Part shown: positions 25,359-33,485 of the stretch, in pieces
Layout of the letters: every line of letters begins with the position of its first letter
Numbering within the stretch: the stretch's first letter is position 1
Assembly: GCA_016839025.1 (NCBI GenBank)
Contig: JADLKK010000020.1
Span: 1-34,999 of the forward strand
Direction of reading: 5' to 3'
Length of the DNA: 34,999 nucleotides
Source of the DNA: Proteiniphilum sp.
GTDB taxonomy: Bacteria; Bacteroidota; Bacteroidia; Bacteroidales; Dysgonomonadaceae
Position numbers and translations under genes: made by a program
The notes under the pieces: model-generated
Told to the model about the DNA's origin: nothing
Databases searched by the model: none
The model's input: the letters and a program-made list of their open reading frames with translations, nothing else

Positions 25359-26465
25359 ATGGGGCAATTATTGAGACTAAAAACAGGCGGCAGTTTGAAC
25401 AATCTCTTCGTTCACCTGCTCCTTTGGGGGGTGATCTTCATCCTCCCCTACTTTTTTATGGACTCGGAACGGGTCTTCACCTGGCGCCCGTTCCTGCGAT
25501 CCATACCGGAGATGCTGGGTTTTATGCTGATCTTCTATCTCAACTTCTTCCTGTTGATAGACCAGCTGCTATACAAAGGGAAAAACAGGGCATTTATCCT
25601 CTGGAACATTCTACTGATCATTGCTGTCTCCCTTTTCATGCACTACGGACGGGAGCTAATGGAATATTTTATGCCTCACCTGAGACCTCGCTGGCGTGGC
25701 AGACGCAGCAACAACCTCTTTCCACTGCTGTTTCTCTTGCGCAACTCTACCTCTCTGTTCCTGATGATGGGACTGAGTGTCGCACTGAAGATGACTGTAC
25801 GTTGGTGGGAAGTAGAGAATGAACGTAAGGAGCTGGCCAAGGCCAAGACAGAAGCAGAGTTGCAGAACCTGAAGAATCAGATCAATCCCCATTTCCTGCT
25901 CAACACCCTGAACAATATCTACGCCCTGATTGAATTCAACCCCCCCAAGGCACAGCAGGCGGTGATGGATCTGAGCAAGCTGCTGCGACACCTGCTCTAC
26001 GATAACAACCAGACCTATGTGCCGCTGCGGCAGGAAGCCGACTTCATGCGCAATTACATTGAGCTGATGCGTATTCGCCTGGCCGATCATGTGAAGTTGA
26101 CTACCCATTTTGACTATGCTGAAACCGGAAATACGCTGATTTCTCCCCTGATTTTTATATCTTTGATGGAAAATGCATTCAAGCATGGTATCAGTGGAGA
26201 GAGAGAATCTTTCATCGATATCTCCCTCAGAGAACATGCCGACGGGAAGGTGGAGTTTGCAACCCGCAACAGCTTTTTTCCCAAATCGACCTCCGACAAA
26301 AGTGGAAGCGGTATCGGGCTGGAGCTGGTGAAGCGGAAACTGGAGTTGCTCTATCCCGATAGCTACCTGTGGCATACAACCGTGGAGAAGGATATCTATT
26401 CAACCGTGCTGGTGATCGACACAAAAAAGAAACAGGATGATACTCAACTGCTGGATCATAGATGA
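25359..26465 (+). CDS. LytS/YehU-type sensor histidine kinase
   Basis: A 368-aa membrane histidine kinase. The N-terminal part has four hydrophobic segments (about 15-35, 50-68, 78-97, 125-145) separated by short loops, with no large periplasmic sensor domain. A short coiled coil (about 150-175) leads to the His_kinase motif NQINPHFLLNTLNN, with phospho-acceptor H178. An ATPase N-box around N272 (LMENAFKHG) and a G-box GSGIGLELVKRKL (about 314-326) follow. It pairs with the LytTR regulator, whose start overlaps this gene by 29 bp. The signal is unknown; small membrane-embedded kinases of this family often sense membrane or cell-wall state, or small metabolites. Confidence 0.93.
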   Translation: MGQLLRLKTGGSLNNLFVHLLLWGVIFILPYFFMDSERVFTWRPFLRSIPEMLGFMLIFYLNFFLLIDQLLYKGKNRAFILWNILLIIAVSLFMHYGRELMEYFMPHLRPRWRGRRSNNLFPLLFLLRNSTSLFLMMGLSVALKMTVRWWEVENERKELAKAKTEAELQNLKNQINPHFLLNTLNNIYALIEFNPPKAQQAVMDLSKLLRHLLYDNNQTYVPLRQEADFMRNYIELMRIRLADHVKLTTHFDYAETGNTLISPLIFISLMENAFKHGISGERESFIDISLREHADGKVEFATRNSFFPKSTSDKSGSGIGLELVKRKLELLYPDSYLWHTTVEKDIYSTVLVIDTKKKQDDTQLLDHR

Positions 26466-27168
26466 TGAGCCACTTGCATTGTCGCTGCTGGAGTCATATG
26501 TAGAGAGAACATCATTCCTGCGCCTTACCGGTAGATTTAGCAATGCTCTCTCGGCAATGAAACATATTGCCGATGAGAAGGTCGATCTGATCTTCCTCGA
26601 TATTCAGATGCCGGAGGTGAATGGAATGGAATTTGCCCGCATCATCAGCAGTCATACGCGGGTCATTTTCACCACTGCCTTCAGCGAATATGCACTGGAG
26701 GGATATAAGGTGAGCGCACTTGATTATCTGCTCAAACCCTTTTCGTTTACTGATTTTCTGGCAGCTTCGAAAAAGGCATTGAACTGGTTTGAGATGACCG
26801 AAAACAAGCCGACGGAACAACTTCGACAGGAAAAGATAGGTATTTTCGTGAAGTCGGAATACAAGCTGATACACCTCCTCTACGACGATCTCCTCTATAT
26901 CGAAGGATTGAAAGACTATGTGAAGATTTTCACCATTCAGGATTCCAAGCCCATTCTCTCGCTGATGAGCCTCAAATCGCTCGAAGAGCAGCTGCCTGCC
27001 GACCGCTTCATGCGGGTACATCGCTCCTACATCATCCACAAGAACAAGATCAGCAGTATCAACAAGAACCGGATTACCATTGCCAAAAAACAGATACCGA
27101 TAGGGGAGACCTATCGCAGGCAGTTCCAGTCAATCATTGAAAACCAGCGAGGCGGATATACCCCTTAG
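26437..27168 (+). CDS. LytTR-family response regulator
   Basis: A 243-aa regulator with a receiver domain (1-115: D9, D10, phospho-acceptor D55 in LIFLDIQMP, K100 in LLKPF) followed by a LytTR DNA-binding domain (about 135-235: LLYIEGLKDYVKI, then MRVHRSYIIHKNKI). LytTR proteins typically bind pairs of short direct repeats. The start overlaps the kinase gene, so the pair is co-translated. It probably regulates the outer-membrane barrel gene upstream and/or unlinked targets; no clear LytTR direct repeat was noticed in the barrel promoter. It is followed by a strong terminator hairpin shared with dps. Confidence 0.94.
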   Translation: MILNCWIIDDEPLALSLLESYVERTSFLRLTGRFSNALSAMKHIADEKVDLIFLDIQMPEVNGMEFARIISSHTRVIFTTAFSEYALEGYKVSALDYLLKPFSFTDFLAASKKALNWFEMTENKPTEQLRQEKIGIFVKSEYKLIHLLYDDLLYIEGLKDYVKIFTIQDSKPILSLMSLKSLEEQLPADRFMRVHRSYIIHKNKISSINKNRITIAKKQIPIGETYRRQFQSIIENQRGGYTP

Positions 27169-27200
27169 GAGAAGATATTCCAGGCGTGTCCCAACAACCA

Positions 27201-27236
27201 GAAAGCCGTTCCTGCCCTTGTGGCGGAACGGCTTTC
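27201..27236. terminator. Terminator hairpin between lytTR gene and dps
   Basis: GAAAGCCGTTCC (27201-27212) and GGAACGGCTTTC (27225-27236) form a perfect 12-bp stem around a 12-nt loop. It sits between convergent genes and can serve both, though there is no strong T-run on either side. Confidence 0.75.
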
Positions 27237-27258
27237 AATCACTTTGTCAGGGTTTCTC

Positions 27259-27732
27259 TTATGAGAGGGTGGCGGTCAGCATCCATACGGTTTTCTCCTG
27301 ACCGGAAATAAAGTCGCCCATCAGCGCTACTGTTGCCTCATCGTCACCTTCAGAGGCGGTTTCCAGCACCTTACGCTCCAGTGCGATCAGCACCTTCAAA
27401 TAGTCGAGGATCAGTTTCAGGATCTCCCTTGTGTCGCTGATAACGCCGCTCTCCTTGATGGTAGCGCTCTTCAGGTAGCCGCTGAAGTTATGGGCAGGTA
27501 CTCCCCCCAACATCAGGATACGCTCGGCAACCTCATCAACCTTCTCTGCCGTATCATCGTAGTATGCTTCAAAACGGGCGTGTGCTCCGAAAAACTCAAT
27601 CCCTTTCACATTCCAGTGAAAGCCGCGCAGGTTGGTGTAGTAAACCTGCAGGTTGGCCAACAACTCCTGCAGGCCGTCAACTGTCTTCTTAGCGCTCTTG
27701 GGATCCAATCCCAGATAATCCAACGTCTTCAT
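27259..27732 (-). CDS. dps: Dps/ferritin-like DNA-protecting protein
   Basis: A 157-aa Dps family protein, a 12-mer shell that oxidises and stores iron with hydrogen peroxide and can protect DNA. The ferroxidase ligands at the subunit interface are visible: H39 (GFHWNVKG) and H51 from one chain, E55, and D66 and E70 from the partner, with the same spacing as in E. coli Dps. The N-terminal tail is short and only weakly basic, so DNA binding is uncertain. It is a single gene with a textbook promoter on the minus strand and a hairpin at the 3' side. Regulation by oxidative stress (OxyR) is usual in Bacteroides, but I do not see a firm OxyR site here. Confidence 0.94.
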   Translation of the reverse strand: MKTLDYLGLDPKSAKKTVDGLQELLANLQVYYTNLRGFHWNVKGIEFFGAHARFEAYYDDTAEKVDEVAERILMLGGVPAHNFSGYLKSATIKESGVISDTREILKLILDYLKVLIALERKVLETASEGDDEATVALMGDFISGQEKTVWMLTATLS

Positions 27733-27776
27733 AATTTAGCGTTTAAAAAATTAATTGGTTTTATTTATCTTTAATG

Positions 27777-27807
27777 CAAATATATAAAAAAATCGCATAA
27801 CTTCAAA
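27777..27807 (-). promoter_or_regulatory. Promoter of dps
   Basis: On the minus strand: TTTG (27807-27804), 19 nt, TATATTTG (27784-27777). Both Bacteroidetes elements match. The predicted start near 27770 leaves a leader of about 38 nt. Confidence 0.7.
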
Positions 27808-27886
27808 ATGAATCGGAGTCAATCTCCCATCAATTCTGGCTATCATCCTTTTCCTCCATGGAAATCTACAGAAGAGTGATTCCATT

Positions 27887-30106
27887 TCAGAAAAAGTGAC
27901 CAAAACTCACAAAAGGATGAAATTTACGGGAAAGAGCGGAATATCCCAGCTCCAGCCGTAAGGGACCGGCAATTGAGCGAAAGGCAAATCCCAGGTTACC
28001 GCCCCAGAAGGAACTGCCCTTGGAGAGTTGATAGAGATGTTCCTGGTGCAAGGTGTAGTTTAGGTTGGCATAGAGGAAGTTGTTCTGCCGTAACCGGTAG
28101 TGAATCATCACATCGGCAGTGGCTGCCATGTTTTTCAGGATCTCCATTCCCACGGATCCCTGTAGTGCGATCTGTTGAGGCAGGTAGTGTCCGTCGTTTC
28201 GGCCCCCCACAAAATTACGGTATATCTGCGGTACGCTATCGTTCATCACATAGCGGGCCGACACTTGTGGCGTGAGATGGAGCCGATTCGTTAGAGAAAT
28301 TGGTTTTTTACCATTCAACTTCAGTACATTTAATGGCAATCCTTCTTCCAATTGTACGAAATTATCGGTATGCAAGGAATACCGAAATGAAAAGTACTGT
28401 CCTGATGTGGGAAAAAAAGTGCTGTTGAGGTTGTCATATTTTCCCTCAACCATGTAGTGGATATACATCTGCTCTTCCAGCGAGTGGAAATCGGGATTGG
28501 ATGCCCTGCCCAGTATGTTGTAGAAGTCGAAATGCTCAAATCCTGCTCCCAGATGCAAACGCACATTGCCGAAGTAAAACTCTGAGAAATTGATATCCAG
28601 TGCATTGCGATTAACTCCTAGCTGGTAGGAGAGCCTGCCACGATCATAGATGCTCAGCTCATCCTTGCTGATCTTATAGTTGATACCCCCCTTGTAGAAG
28701 ATCCCGCTGTTGATCGAATAATCAACCGTCAGATAGGGATTGCGGCTGAGACGTGCCGTAATGCCTACACGTGAGTTGAGCGATCTGCTCAGTCGGATGG
28801 AGCTGTTGGCCAGAATTGCTGCCATATCGTTGCTGTCGAAATGTACTCCCAGGTTTAGGATATTGGACTCGATCGGTACCACCTGGAAAATAAGATCGAA
28901 TGGCTGATCACCGTCCAAACGGTAGTAGACACGTTCAAAGTTGCCACTGCCGTATATGCGGGCTGTCATTGCTTCCAACTCTCCGCGGGTAACCCTCTTC
29001 CCCTTCAGGGAGAGCCAGCGCATGATCTGCTCTTCCTCACGGGGAGAGACCCCTTCTACGCTGATCTGGTGGATGAGGAGGGTGTCTACCCGGATATATG
29101 GATTTTGGATGGGTCTCTTATCGTAAGCCTTATCACTGACCTCCAGACTCTGCTTCAACGTCATCAGCTCATCCAGATGAGCCATGGCAGCCTGTTCCCC
29201 ACGTGCAATCAGCGAGTCAATGGCTGGCATGTGGAAATCCATGGAGCCATAGGGATGTATGCTGGGGGTGATCAGCAGGTCGGTATCGGCAATATTCCGC
29301 TTCCTTTTTTCCCTACCCACGAAGTTGGAGATGTTCTCCGCAATCTCGGTGATATTACCCCGGTTTTGCGCCATCGCCTTCTCATCCGGTGGAATGATCA
29401 CGCCAATTACCAGGTCAGCCCCCATGCTCCTGGCGAGATCCACCGGGTAGTTGTTGACCATGCCCCCGTCAATCAGCAACATGCTGTCCTTCTCCACCGG
29501 GGTAAAAAGACCCGGGATGGCCATACTTGCCCGTATCGCCTCCGGAAGCACACCATGTCTGAAGATGACCTCCTCACCCGTGCGTGCATCGGCAGCTACG
29601 CAGCCGAAGGGTATGGGGAGGTCATCGAAATCCATCTCTTCCTGGAAACCAATGGTCAGATTCAGAAAAAGACTGTAGAGGTTCTGACCGGTATAAACAC
29701 CCCGTGGCAGAGAGACTCTTCCGCTTCTCTCTCTGATATTCAGTTTATAGGGAAGGGATACGATAAATCGATCTTGTTGTTCCCGGCGTGAGGGGGGCAG
29801 GTTGTGGCGGGAGATGTTGTCGCGCATCAGGTAGTTCCAGTCCTGGATATGAATCAACGAATCAATCATCTGTGCATTGTAGCCTACCGCATAAAGTCCA
29901 CCGACAACGGCACCCATACTGGTGCCGGCAATATAATCGATGGGGATGCCCATCCGCTCCAGCACTTTGAGTACTCCTACATGCACAAAGCCCTTCGCAG
30001 AGCCACCACTCAGCACTACTGCCACCTTCTTCCTTTGCGGTTCAGCACTTCGCAGAACCACCGTGCTGCAGAGAAACAACATCAACAGAAACAGGGCTTT
30101 TTTCAT
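27887..30106 (-). CDS. Patatin-like phospholipase fused to an outer-membrane barrel (PlpD/type Vd-like)
   Basis: A 739-aa secreted protein: signal peptide (1 to about 20), patatin lipase domain (about 28-310), POTRA-like segment (about 345-420), and an Omp85-type 16-strand barrel (about 425-739) ending in an aromatic residue (HFF), as expected for Bam recognition. Catalytic features are complete: oxyanion loop GGSAKG (33-38), nucleophile S63 in GTSMG, and the dyad partner D213 in DGG. In Pseudomonas PlpD and Fusobacterium FplA this architecture exports an active phospholipase through the barrel. Here the lipase may face outward or remain periplasmic. It is a single gene with a strong promoter upstream, running toward dps without a clear terminator. 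Confidence 0.92.
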   Translation of the reverse strand: MKKALFLLMLFLCSTVVLRSAEPQRKKVAVVLSGGSAKGFVHVGVLKVLERMGIPIDYIAGTSMGAVVGGLYAVGYNAQMIDSLIHIQDWNYLMRDNISRHNLPPSRREQQDRFIVSLPYKLNIRERSGRVSLPRGVYTGQNLYSLFLNLTIGFQEEMDFDDLPIPFGCVAADARTGEEVIFRHGVLPEAIRASMAIPGLFTPVEKDSMLLIDGGMVNNYPVDLARSMGADLVIGVIIPPDEKAMAQNRGNITEIAENISNFVGREKRKRNIADTDLLITPSIHPYGSMDFHMPAIDSLIARGEQAAMAHLDELMTLKQSLEVSDKAYDKRPIQNPYIRVDTLLIHQISVEGVSPREEEQIMRWLSLKGKRVTRGELEAMTARIYGSGNFERVYYRLDGDQPFDLIFQVVPIESNILNLGVHFDSNDMAAILANSSIRLSRSLNSRVGITARLSRNPYLTVDYSINSGIFYKGGINYKISKDELSIYDRGRLSYQLGVNRNALDINFSEFYFGNVRLHLGAGFEHFDFYNILGRASNPDFHSLEEQMYIHYMVEGKYDNLNSTFFPTSGQYFSFRYSLHTDNFVQLEEGLPLNVLKLNGKKPISLTNRLHLTPQVSARYVMNDSVPQIYRNFVGGRNDGHYLPQQIALQGSVGMEILKNMAATADVMIHYRLRQNNFLYANLNYTLHQEHLYQLSKGSSFWGGNLGFAFRSIAGPLRLELGYSALSRKFHPFVSFGHFF

Positions 30107-30132
30107 CGCTCATTGAATAAGTTACACCCTTG

Positions 30133-30163
30133 CAAATATAGCGATTACTGTTCAATATGTCAA
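30133..30163 (-). promoter_or_regulatory. Promoter of the patatin-barrel gene
   Basis: On the minus strand: TTG (30163-30161), 20 nt, TATATTTG (30140-30133). The predicted start near 30126 is about 20 nt before ATG 30106. Confidence 0.65.
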
Positions 30164-30248
30164 CAGCTATACACAACGCAGCGGCTCAGGGTTTGTTCAG
30201 GGGGAATCATCCAATGAAGAGAAGGCAGAATCTAACAGTATGGACATC

Positions 30249-30281
30249 AAAAAAAGCCGAATGAACCATTCGACTTTTTTT
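30249..30281 (-). terminator. Terminator of tRNA-Val
   Basis: An 8-bp stem CGAATG-type hairpin (left arm around 30257-30263, right arm around 30267-30273) is flanked by A7 on the left and T7 on the right, so it works as an intrinsic terminator on the minus strand just after the tRNA; the flanks would also allow use on the plus strand. Confidence 0.75.
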
Positions 30282-30288
30282 GATTGTG

Positions 30289-30363
30289 TGGGCGTTGACG
30301 GATTCGAACCGCCGACCCTCTGCTTGTAAGGCAGATGCTCTGAACCAGCTGAGCTAAACGCCC
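30289..30363 (-). tRNA. tRNA-Val (TAC)
   Basis: The minus strand gives a 75-nt cloverleaf: acceptor GGGCGTT/AACGCCC with discriminator A, D-arm AGCTCAGCTGGTTCAGAGC, anticodon stem TCTGC/GCAGA with loop CTTACAA (anticodon TAC), and T-arm GGCGGTTCGAATCCGTC. CCA is not encoded. Confidence 0.95.
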
Positions 30364-30426
30364 GGATAATATGCTTTTTGCTGTGCTGATCCCCGCTCCC
30401 GGAGATTGCTTTCTGAAAAAGTGATG

Positions 30427-30457
30427 CAAAGATAGACTCTTTTTGTTTTCCCGCAAA
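30427..30457 (-). promoter_or_regulatory. Promoter of tRNA-Val
   Basis: On the minus strand: TTTG (30457-30454), 19 nt, TATCTTTG (30434-30427). The spacer contains AAAAAGAGT next to the -7 element, as in the tRNA-Met promoter. The predicted start near 30420 is about 57 nt before the tRNA. Confidence 0.7.
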
Positions 30458-30462
30458 ATAAA

Positions 30463-30486
30463 TTGCAAATATTTTTGCAAATATTT
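30463..30486. repeat. 12-bp tandem duplication upstream of purB
   Basis: TTGCAAATATTT occurs twice in direct succession (30463-30474 and 30475-30486). Each unit begins with half of a TTGCAA palindrome. It lies between the divergent tRNA-Val and purB promoters, in the position of an upstream A/T-rich element for purB. Confidence 0.6.
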
Positions 30487-30507
30487 TTTCAACTCTGCAA
30501 TTATCGC

Positions 30508-30515
30508 TATTTTTG
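30508..30515 (+). promoter_or_regulatory. -7 element of purB
   Basis: TATTTTTG matches TAnnTTTG. No TTG is found 19-21 bp upstream; the A/T-rich tandem repeat ends 21 bp before it. The predicted start near 30522 gives a leader of about 120 nt. Confidence 0.5.
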
Positions 30516-30572
30516 CACCGTAATCATAGGGTGTTATAATTTTTCGGGAATTAAGATTTCGATGAAACTGAG

Positions 30573-30608
30573 TTGAACCTGCGCGGGAAGTGATTTCCCG
30601 TTGTTCAA
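30573..30608 (+). promoter_or_regulatory. Nested hairpin in the purB leader
   Basis: Outer stem TTGAAC (30573-30578) with GTTCAA (30603-30608), inner stem CGGGAA (30584-30589) with TTCCCG (30595-30600), inner loop GTGAT. It ends 36 bp before the purB start. It does not match the purine riboswitch core that I know. It may be a leader stabiliser, a protein site or chance. Confidence 0.4.
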
Positions 30609-30644
30609 AATCAACCTTCAAACCCACTTTGCGCAAGAATTACA

Positions 30645-31988
30645 ATGGAGATAAACCAACTGAATGCAATTTCCCCAATCGACGGACGTTACAGAGAGAA
30701 AACCGACGAGCTCAGTCTCTTCTTTTCGGAACAGGCACTGATCAGGTATCGTGTAAAGGTAGAGATCGAATACTTTATTGCCTTGTGTGAGACAGGTATC
30801 GAACCGCTCAACCGGGCAGACAGGGGGCTGTTTGCTGATTTGCGGCAGCTTTACCTTTGCTTCTCTGAAAAGGATGCACAACGTGTAAAGGAGATTGAAC
30901 AAGTTACCAACCATGACGTTAAGGCAGTAGAATATTACCTGAAGGAACAGTTTGACCGGATGGGATTCACTGATTACAAGGAGTTCATTCACTTCGGTCT
31001 CACCTCACAGGATATCAACAATACCGCCACACCGATGATGTGGCAGGAGGCGTTGCAAGAGGCTTATATCCCTCACCTTGAGAAAGTGATTGCACAGATC
31101 GAGTCGCTGGCCGGGGAGTGGGCTGATATCCCGATGCTGGCCCGTACGCATGGACAGCCGGCATCCCCTACAAAGCTTGGTAAGGAGATGATGGTATTTG
31201 CCTACAGGCTCACCAATCAGTTGGAGGTGCTGAAACATATTCCGGCAAAAGCCAAGTTCGGTGGAGCCACAGGTAACTTCAACGCCCATCATGTGGCTTA
31301 TCCGGCCATCGACTGGAAGAACTTTGCCAATGACTTTCTTCTCCATAAGCTCAACCTGCGAAGAGAGGTATACACCACTCAAATTTCAAATTACGATACC
31401 CTGGCTGCATCATTTGATGCACTGAAACGGATCCATACGATCCTGATCGACTTTAACCGGGACATGTGGCAATATATCTCGATGGAATATTTCAAACAGA
31501 AGATCAAGGAAGGTGAGGTGGGTTCATCAGCCATGCCGCACAAGGTGAACCCCATCGACTTTGAGAATGCCGAGGGTAATCTGGGTATTGCCAACGCACT
31601 GCTTGAACACCTGGCTGCCAAACTGCCCATTTCACGTCTGCAGCGGGATCTGACCGACTCTACCGTGATCCGCAACATCGGTATGCCCCTTGCACATGGA
31701 TTAATTGCCCTAAAAAGCACAACAAAAGGGATCGGTAAACTGTTATTAAACAGAGAGGCTATTGAGCAGGAGCTGGAGAAAAACTGGGCAGTGGTTGCCG
31801 AAGCGATCCAGACCATCCTGAGAAGAGAGGGATATCCGAAACCCTATGAGGCATTGAAAGCGCTTACGCGAACCAACAGGGAGATTACGAAAGAGCGTAT
31901 TTCGGAGTTTATCGACACATTGAAGGTACACGAGAAAATCAAAGAGGAACTAAGATCCATCACACCCCAAAATTACACAGGTATCTGA
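30645..31988 (+). CDS. purB: Adenylosuccinate lyase
   Basis: A 447-aa enzyme of the fumarase/aspartase superfamily, acting twice in purine synthesis (SAICAR to AICAR, and adenylosuccinate to AMP, releasing fumarate). Visible landmarks: SPIDGRY near the N-terminus, HFGLTSQDINNTA (about 114-126), ARTHGQPASPT (about 166-176), and the superfamily signature GSSAMPHKVNPIDFENAEGN beginning at 293, with the catalytic serine in the flexible loop. It is closer to the E. coli-type PurB (about 456 aa) than to the shorter Bacillus type. It is preceded by an unusually long structured leader, and no terminator is seen after the stop. Confidence 0.96.
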   Translation: MEINQLNAISPIDGRYREKTDELSLFFSEQALIRYRVKVEIEYFIALCETGIEPLNRADRGLFADLRQLYLCFSEKDAQRVKEIEQVTNHDVKAVEYYLKEQFDRMGFTDYKEFIHFGLTSQDINNTATPMMWQEALQEAYIPHLEKVIAQIESLAGEWADIPMLARTHGQPASPTKLGKEMMVFAYRLTNQLEVLKHIPAKAKFGGATGNFNAHHVAYPAIDWKNFANDFLLHKLNLRREVYTTQISNYDTLAASFDALKRIHTILIDFNRDMWQYISMEYFKQKIKEGEVGSSAMPHKVNPIDFENAEGNLGIANALLEHLAAKLPISRLQRDLTDSTVIRNIGMPLAHGLIALKSTTKGIGKLLLNREAIEQELEKNWAVVAEAIQTILRREGYPKPYEALKALTRTNREITKERISEFIDTLKVHEKIKEELRSITPQNYTGI

Positions 31989-32166
31989 TTGAACTGGTTT
32001 TGTGCGGAAATCAGTCATTCAATGATCACAGAATAAGAGAACAGAAATTATCTAGTTTGGAAAATCCATGCCGGCGATCTTTCTACTTGTGTCTCCGGGT
32101 GGACGTTTTAGGAGATTAAATGCAAACCGTGAGGTTTCAACTGAAAACAACAACAAAGCAACGACA

Positions 32167-33375
32167 ATGACAACAAACAACGAAGAATCGCGCCCCAAAC
32201 GTCAATTTTTTAGCGCGAACAATGAGAGACACGCTGCACCTAACCGCAATTATGGCAACGAGCGGAGACCAAATCAGGAAGGATACCGTTCTACCGGTAG
32301 GTCTTATAACAAACCCTACGACAGGCAGTCATCCGACAGGTCATACGATCGTCAACCCTCTGACAGACCCTATGATCGTCAACCTTCAGAGAGATCTTAC
32401 AACCGCAACTGGGAAGATGCGCCGCAAGGCAACAGCTACGGCAATCAGGAAGGTGCTCCCAGAAAACGTCGTCCCAGGGTAGGAGAGCGCACTACTCCCC
32501 AGAGGAGGAGTGCGGGAGGCTCCCAGCAAGGTAATCGCAGCTGGGGGGGAGCCACCCAGCAACGGAACGGCCATACAACCATGGGGCCCGGTGGCAAGAA
32601 GCTGAAGAAGAAAAAACCGTTCAAACAGATCAAATATAAGGAAAATGCCGATCCCAATGCCCCTATCCGCCTGAACAAATACCTGGCCAACGCGGGGATT
32701 TGCTCACGACGTGAGGCTGATGAGTTCATCACGGCCGGTGTAGTGAAAGTGAATGGTGAGGTGGTGACCGAATTGGGCACCAAGATCACCCGCGCTGACG
32801 AAGTGATGTTCCACAACCAGCCGGTGCGACTGGAAAGCAAGGTATACGTGCTGCTGAACAAACCCAAAGGGTTTGTCACCACCACCGACGATCCCGAGAA
32901 CCGCAAAACGGTGATGGAACTGGTGAAGAGCGCCTGCTCGGAAAGAATTTATCCGGTGGGACGTCTTGACAGAGCCACCACGGGGGTGCTGCTGCTTACC
33001 AACGACGGGGACCTGGCATCAAAATTAACACATCCCAAGTACGAGAAAAGGAAGATTTATCAGGTGTGGCTCGACAAGCCAGTGGCTATGGAGCATATGC
33101 AGGCGATTGCCGACGGTATTGAACTGGAGGATGGTGAGATCCATGCTGACGCCATCAGCTATGTCACCGAAGAGGATCTCACCCAGGTGGGCATCGAGAT
33201 ACACTCCGGCAAGAACCGCGTGGTGCGCCGCATGTTCGAGAAGCTGGGATACCGTGTGCTGAAGCTCGACCGTGTCTACTTCGCAGGGCTCACCAAGAAA
33301 AAGCTGTCGCGCGGCAAGTGGCGTTATCTCTCGGAACAGGAGGTGAACATGCTCCGTATGGGCGCCTTTGATTAA
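32167..33375 (+). CDS. RluB/RsuA-type pseudouridine synthase with disordered N-terminal tail
   Basis: A 402-aa protein. Residues 1 to about 160 are low complexity (Arg, Gln, Asn, Ser, Tyr, Gly), with a 9-residue repeat (YDRQSSDRS, YDRQPSDRP, YDRQPSERS) near 55-80 and a basic run KKLKKKKPFKQIK at the end. A S4 RNA-binding domain (about 167-225, RLNKYLANAGICSRREADEFI) and the RsuA-family catalytic domain follow, with GRLDRATTG and catalytic D268, and later KNRVVRRMFEKLGY. RluB modifies 23S rRNA U2605 in E. coli and RsuA modifies 16S U516; the target here is not decided by sequence. ATG 32167 is the preferred start; the open frame reaches 32068. The tail probably helps RNA binding. A terminator follows. 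Confidence 0.9.
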   Translation: MTTNNEESRPKRQFFSANNERHAAPNRNYGNERRPNQEGYRSTGRSYNKPYDRQSSDRSYDRQPSDRPYDRQPSERSYNRNWEDAPQGNSYGNQEGAPRKRRPRVGERTTPQRRSAGGSQQGNRSWGGATQQRNGHTTMGPGGKKLKKKKPFKQIKYKENADPNAPIRLNKYLANAGICSRREADEFITAGVVKVNGEVVTELGTKITRADEVMFHNQPVRLESKVYVLLNKPKGFVTTTDDPENRKTVMELVKSACSERIYPVGRLDRATTGVLLLTNDGDLASKLTHPKYEKRKIYQVWLDKPVAMEHMQAIADGIELEDGEIHADAISYVTEEDLTQVGIEIHSGKNRVVRRMFEKLGYRVLKLDRVYFAGLTKKKLSRGKWRYLSEQEVNMLRMGAFD

Positions 33376-33406
33376 CGGTGCCTTCGAATTCACTACAGAT
33401 CATTTT

Positions 33407-33435
33407 CCTCCGTCACTGTACGGAGGGAACTTTTT
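33407..33435 (+). terminator. Terminator of the pseudouridine synthase gene
   Basis: CCTCCGT (33407-33413) pairs with ACGGAGG (33420-33426) around a 6-nt loop, followed by GAAC and a T5 run. Confidence 0.75.
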
Positions 33436-33485
33436 ATAATAGAATAAGCATAGAGTCTCTCCTTTATGAGGAGATGTAGTCAGAT

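Noticed and set aside
30522-30644. Classic purine riboswitch in the purB leader
   Set aside because: The conserved purine-aptamer core and three-way junction are not visible; only a two-stem hairpin is.
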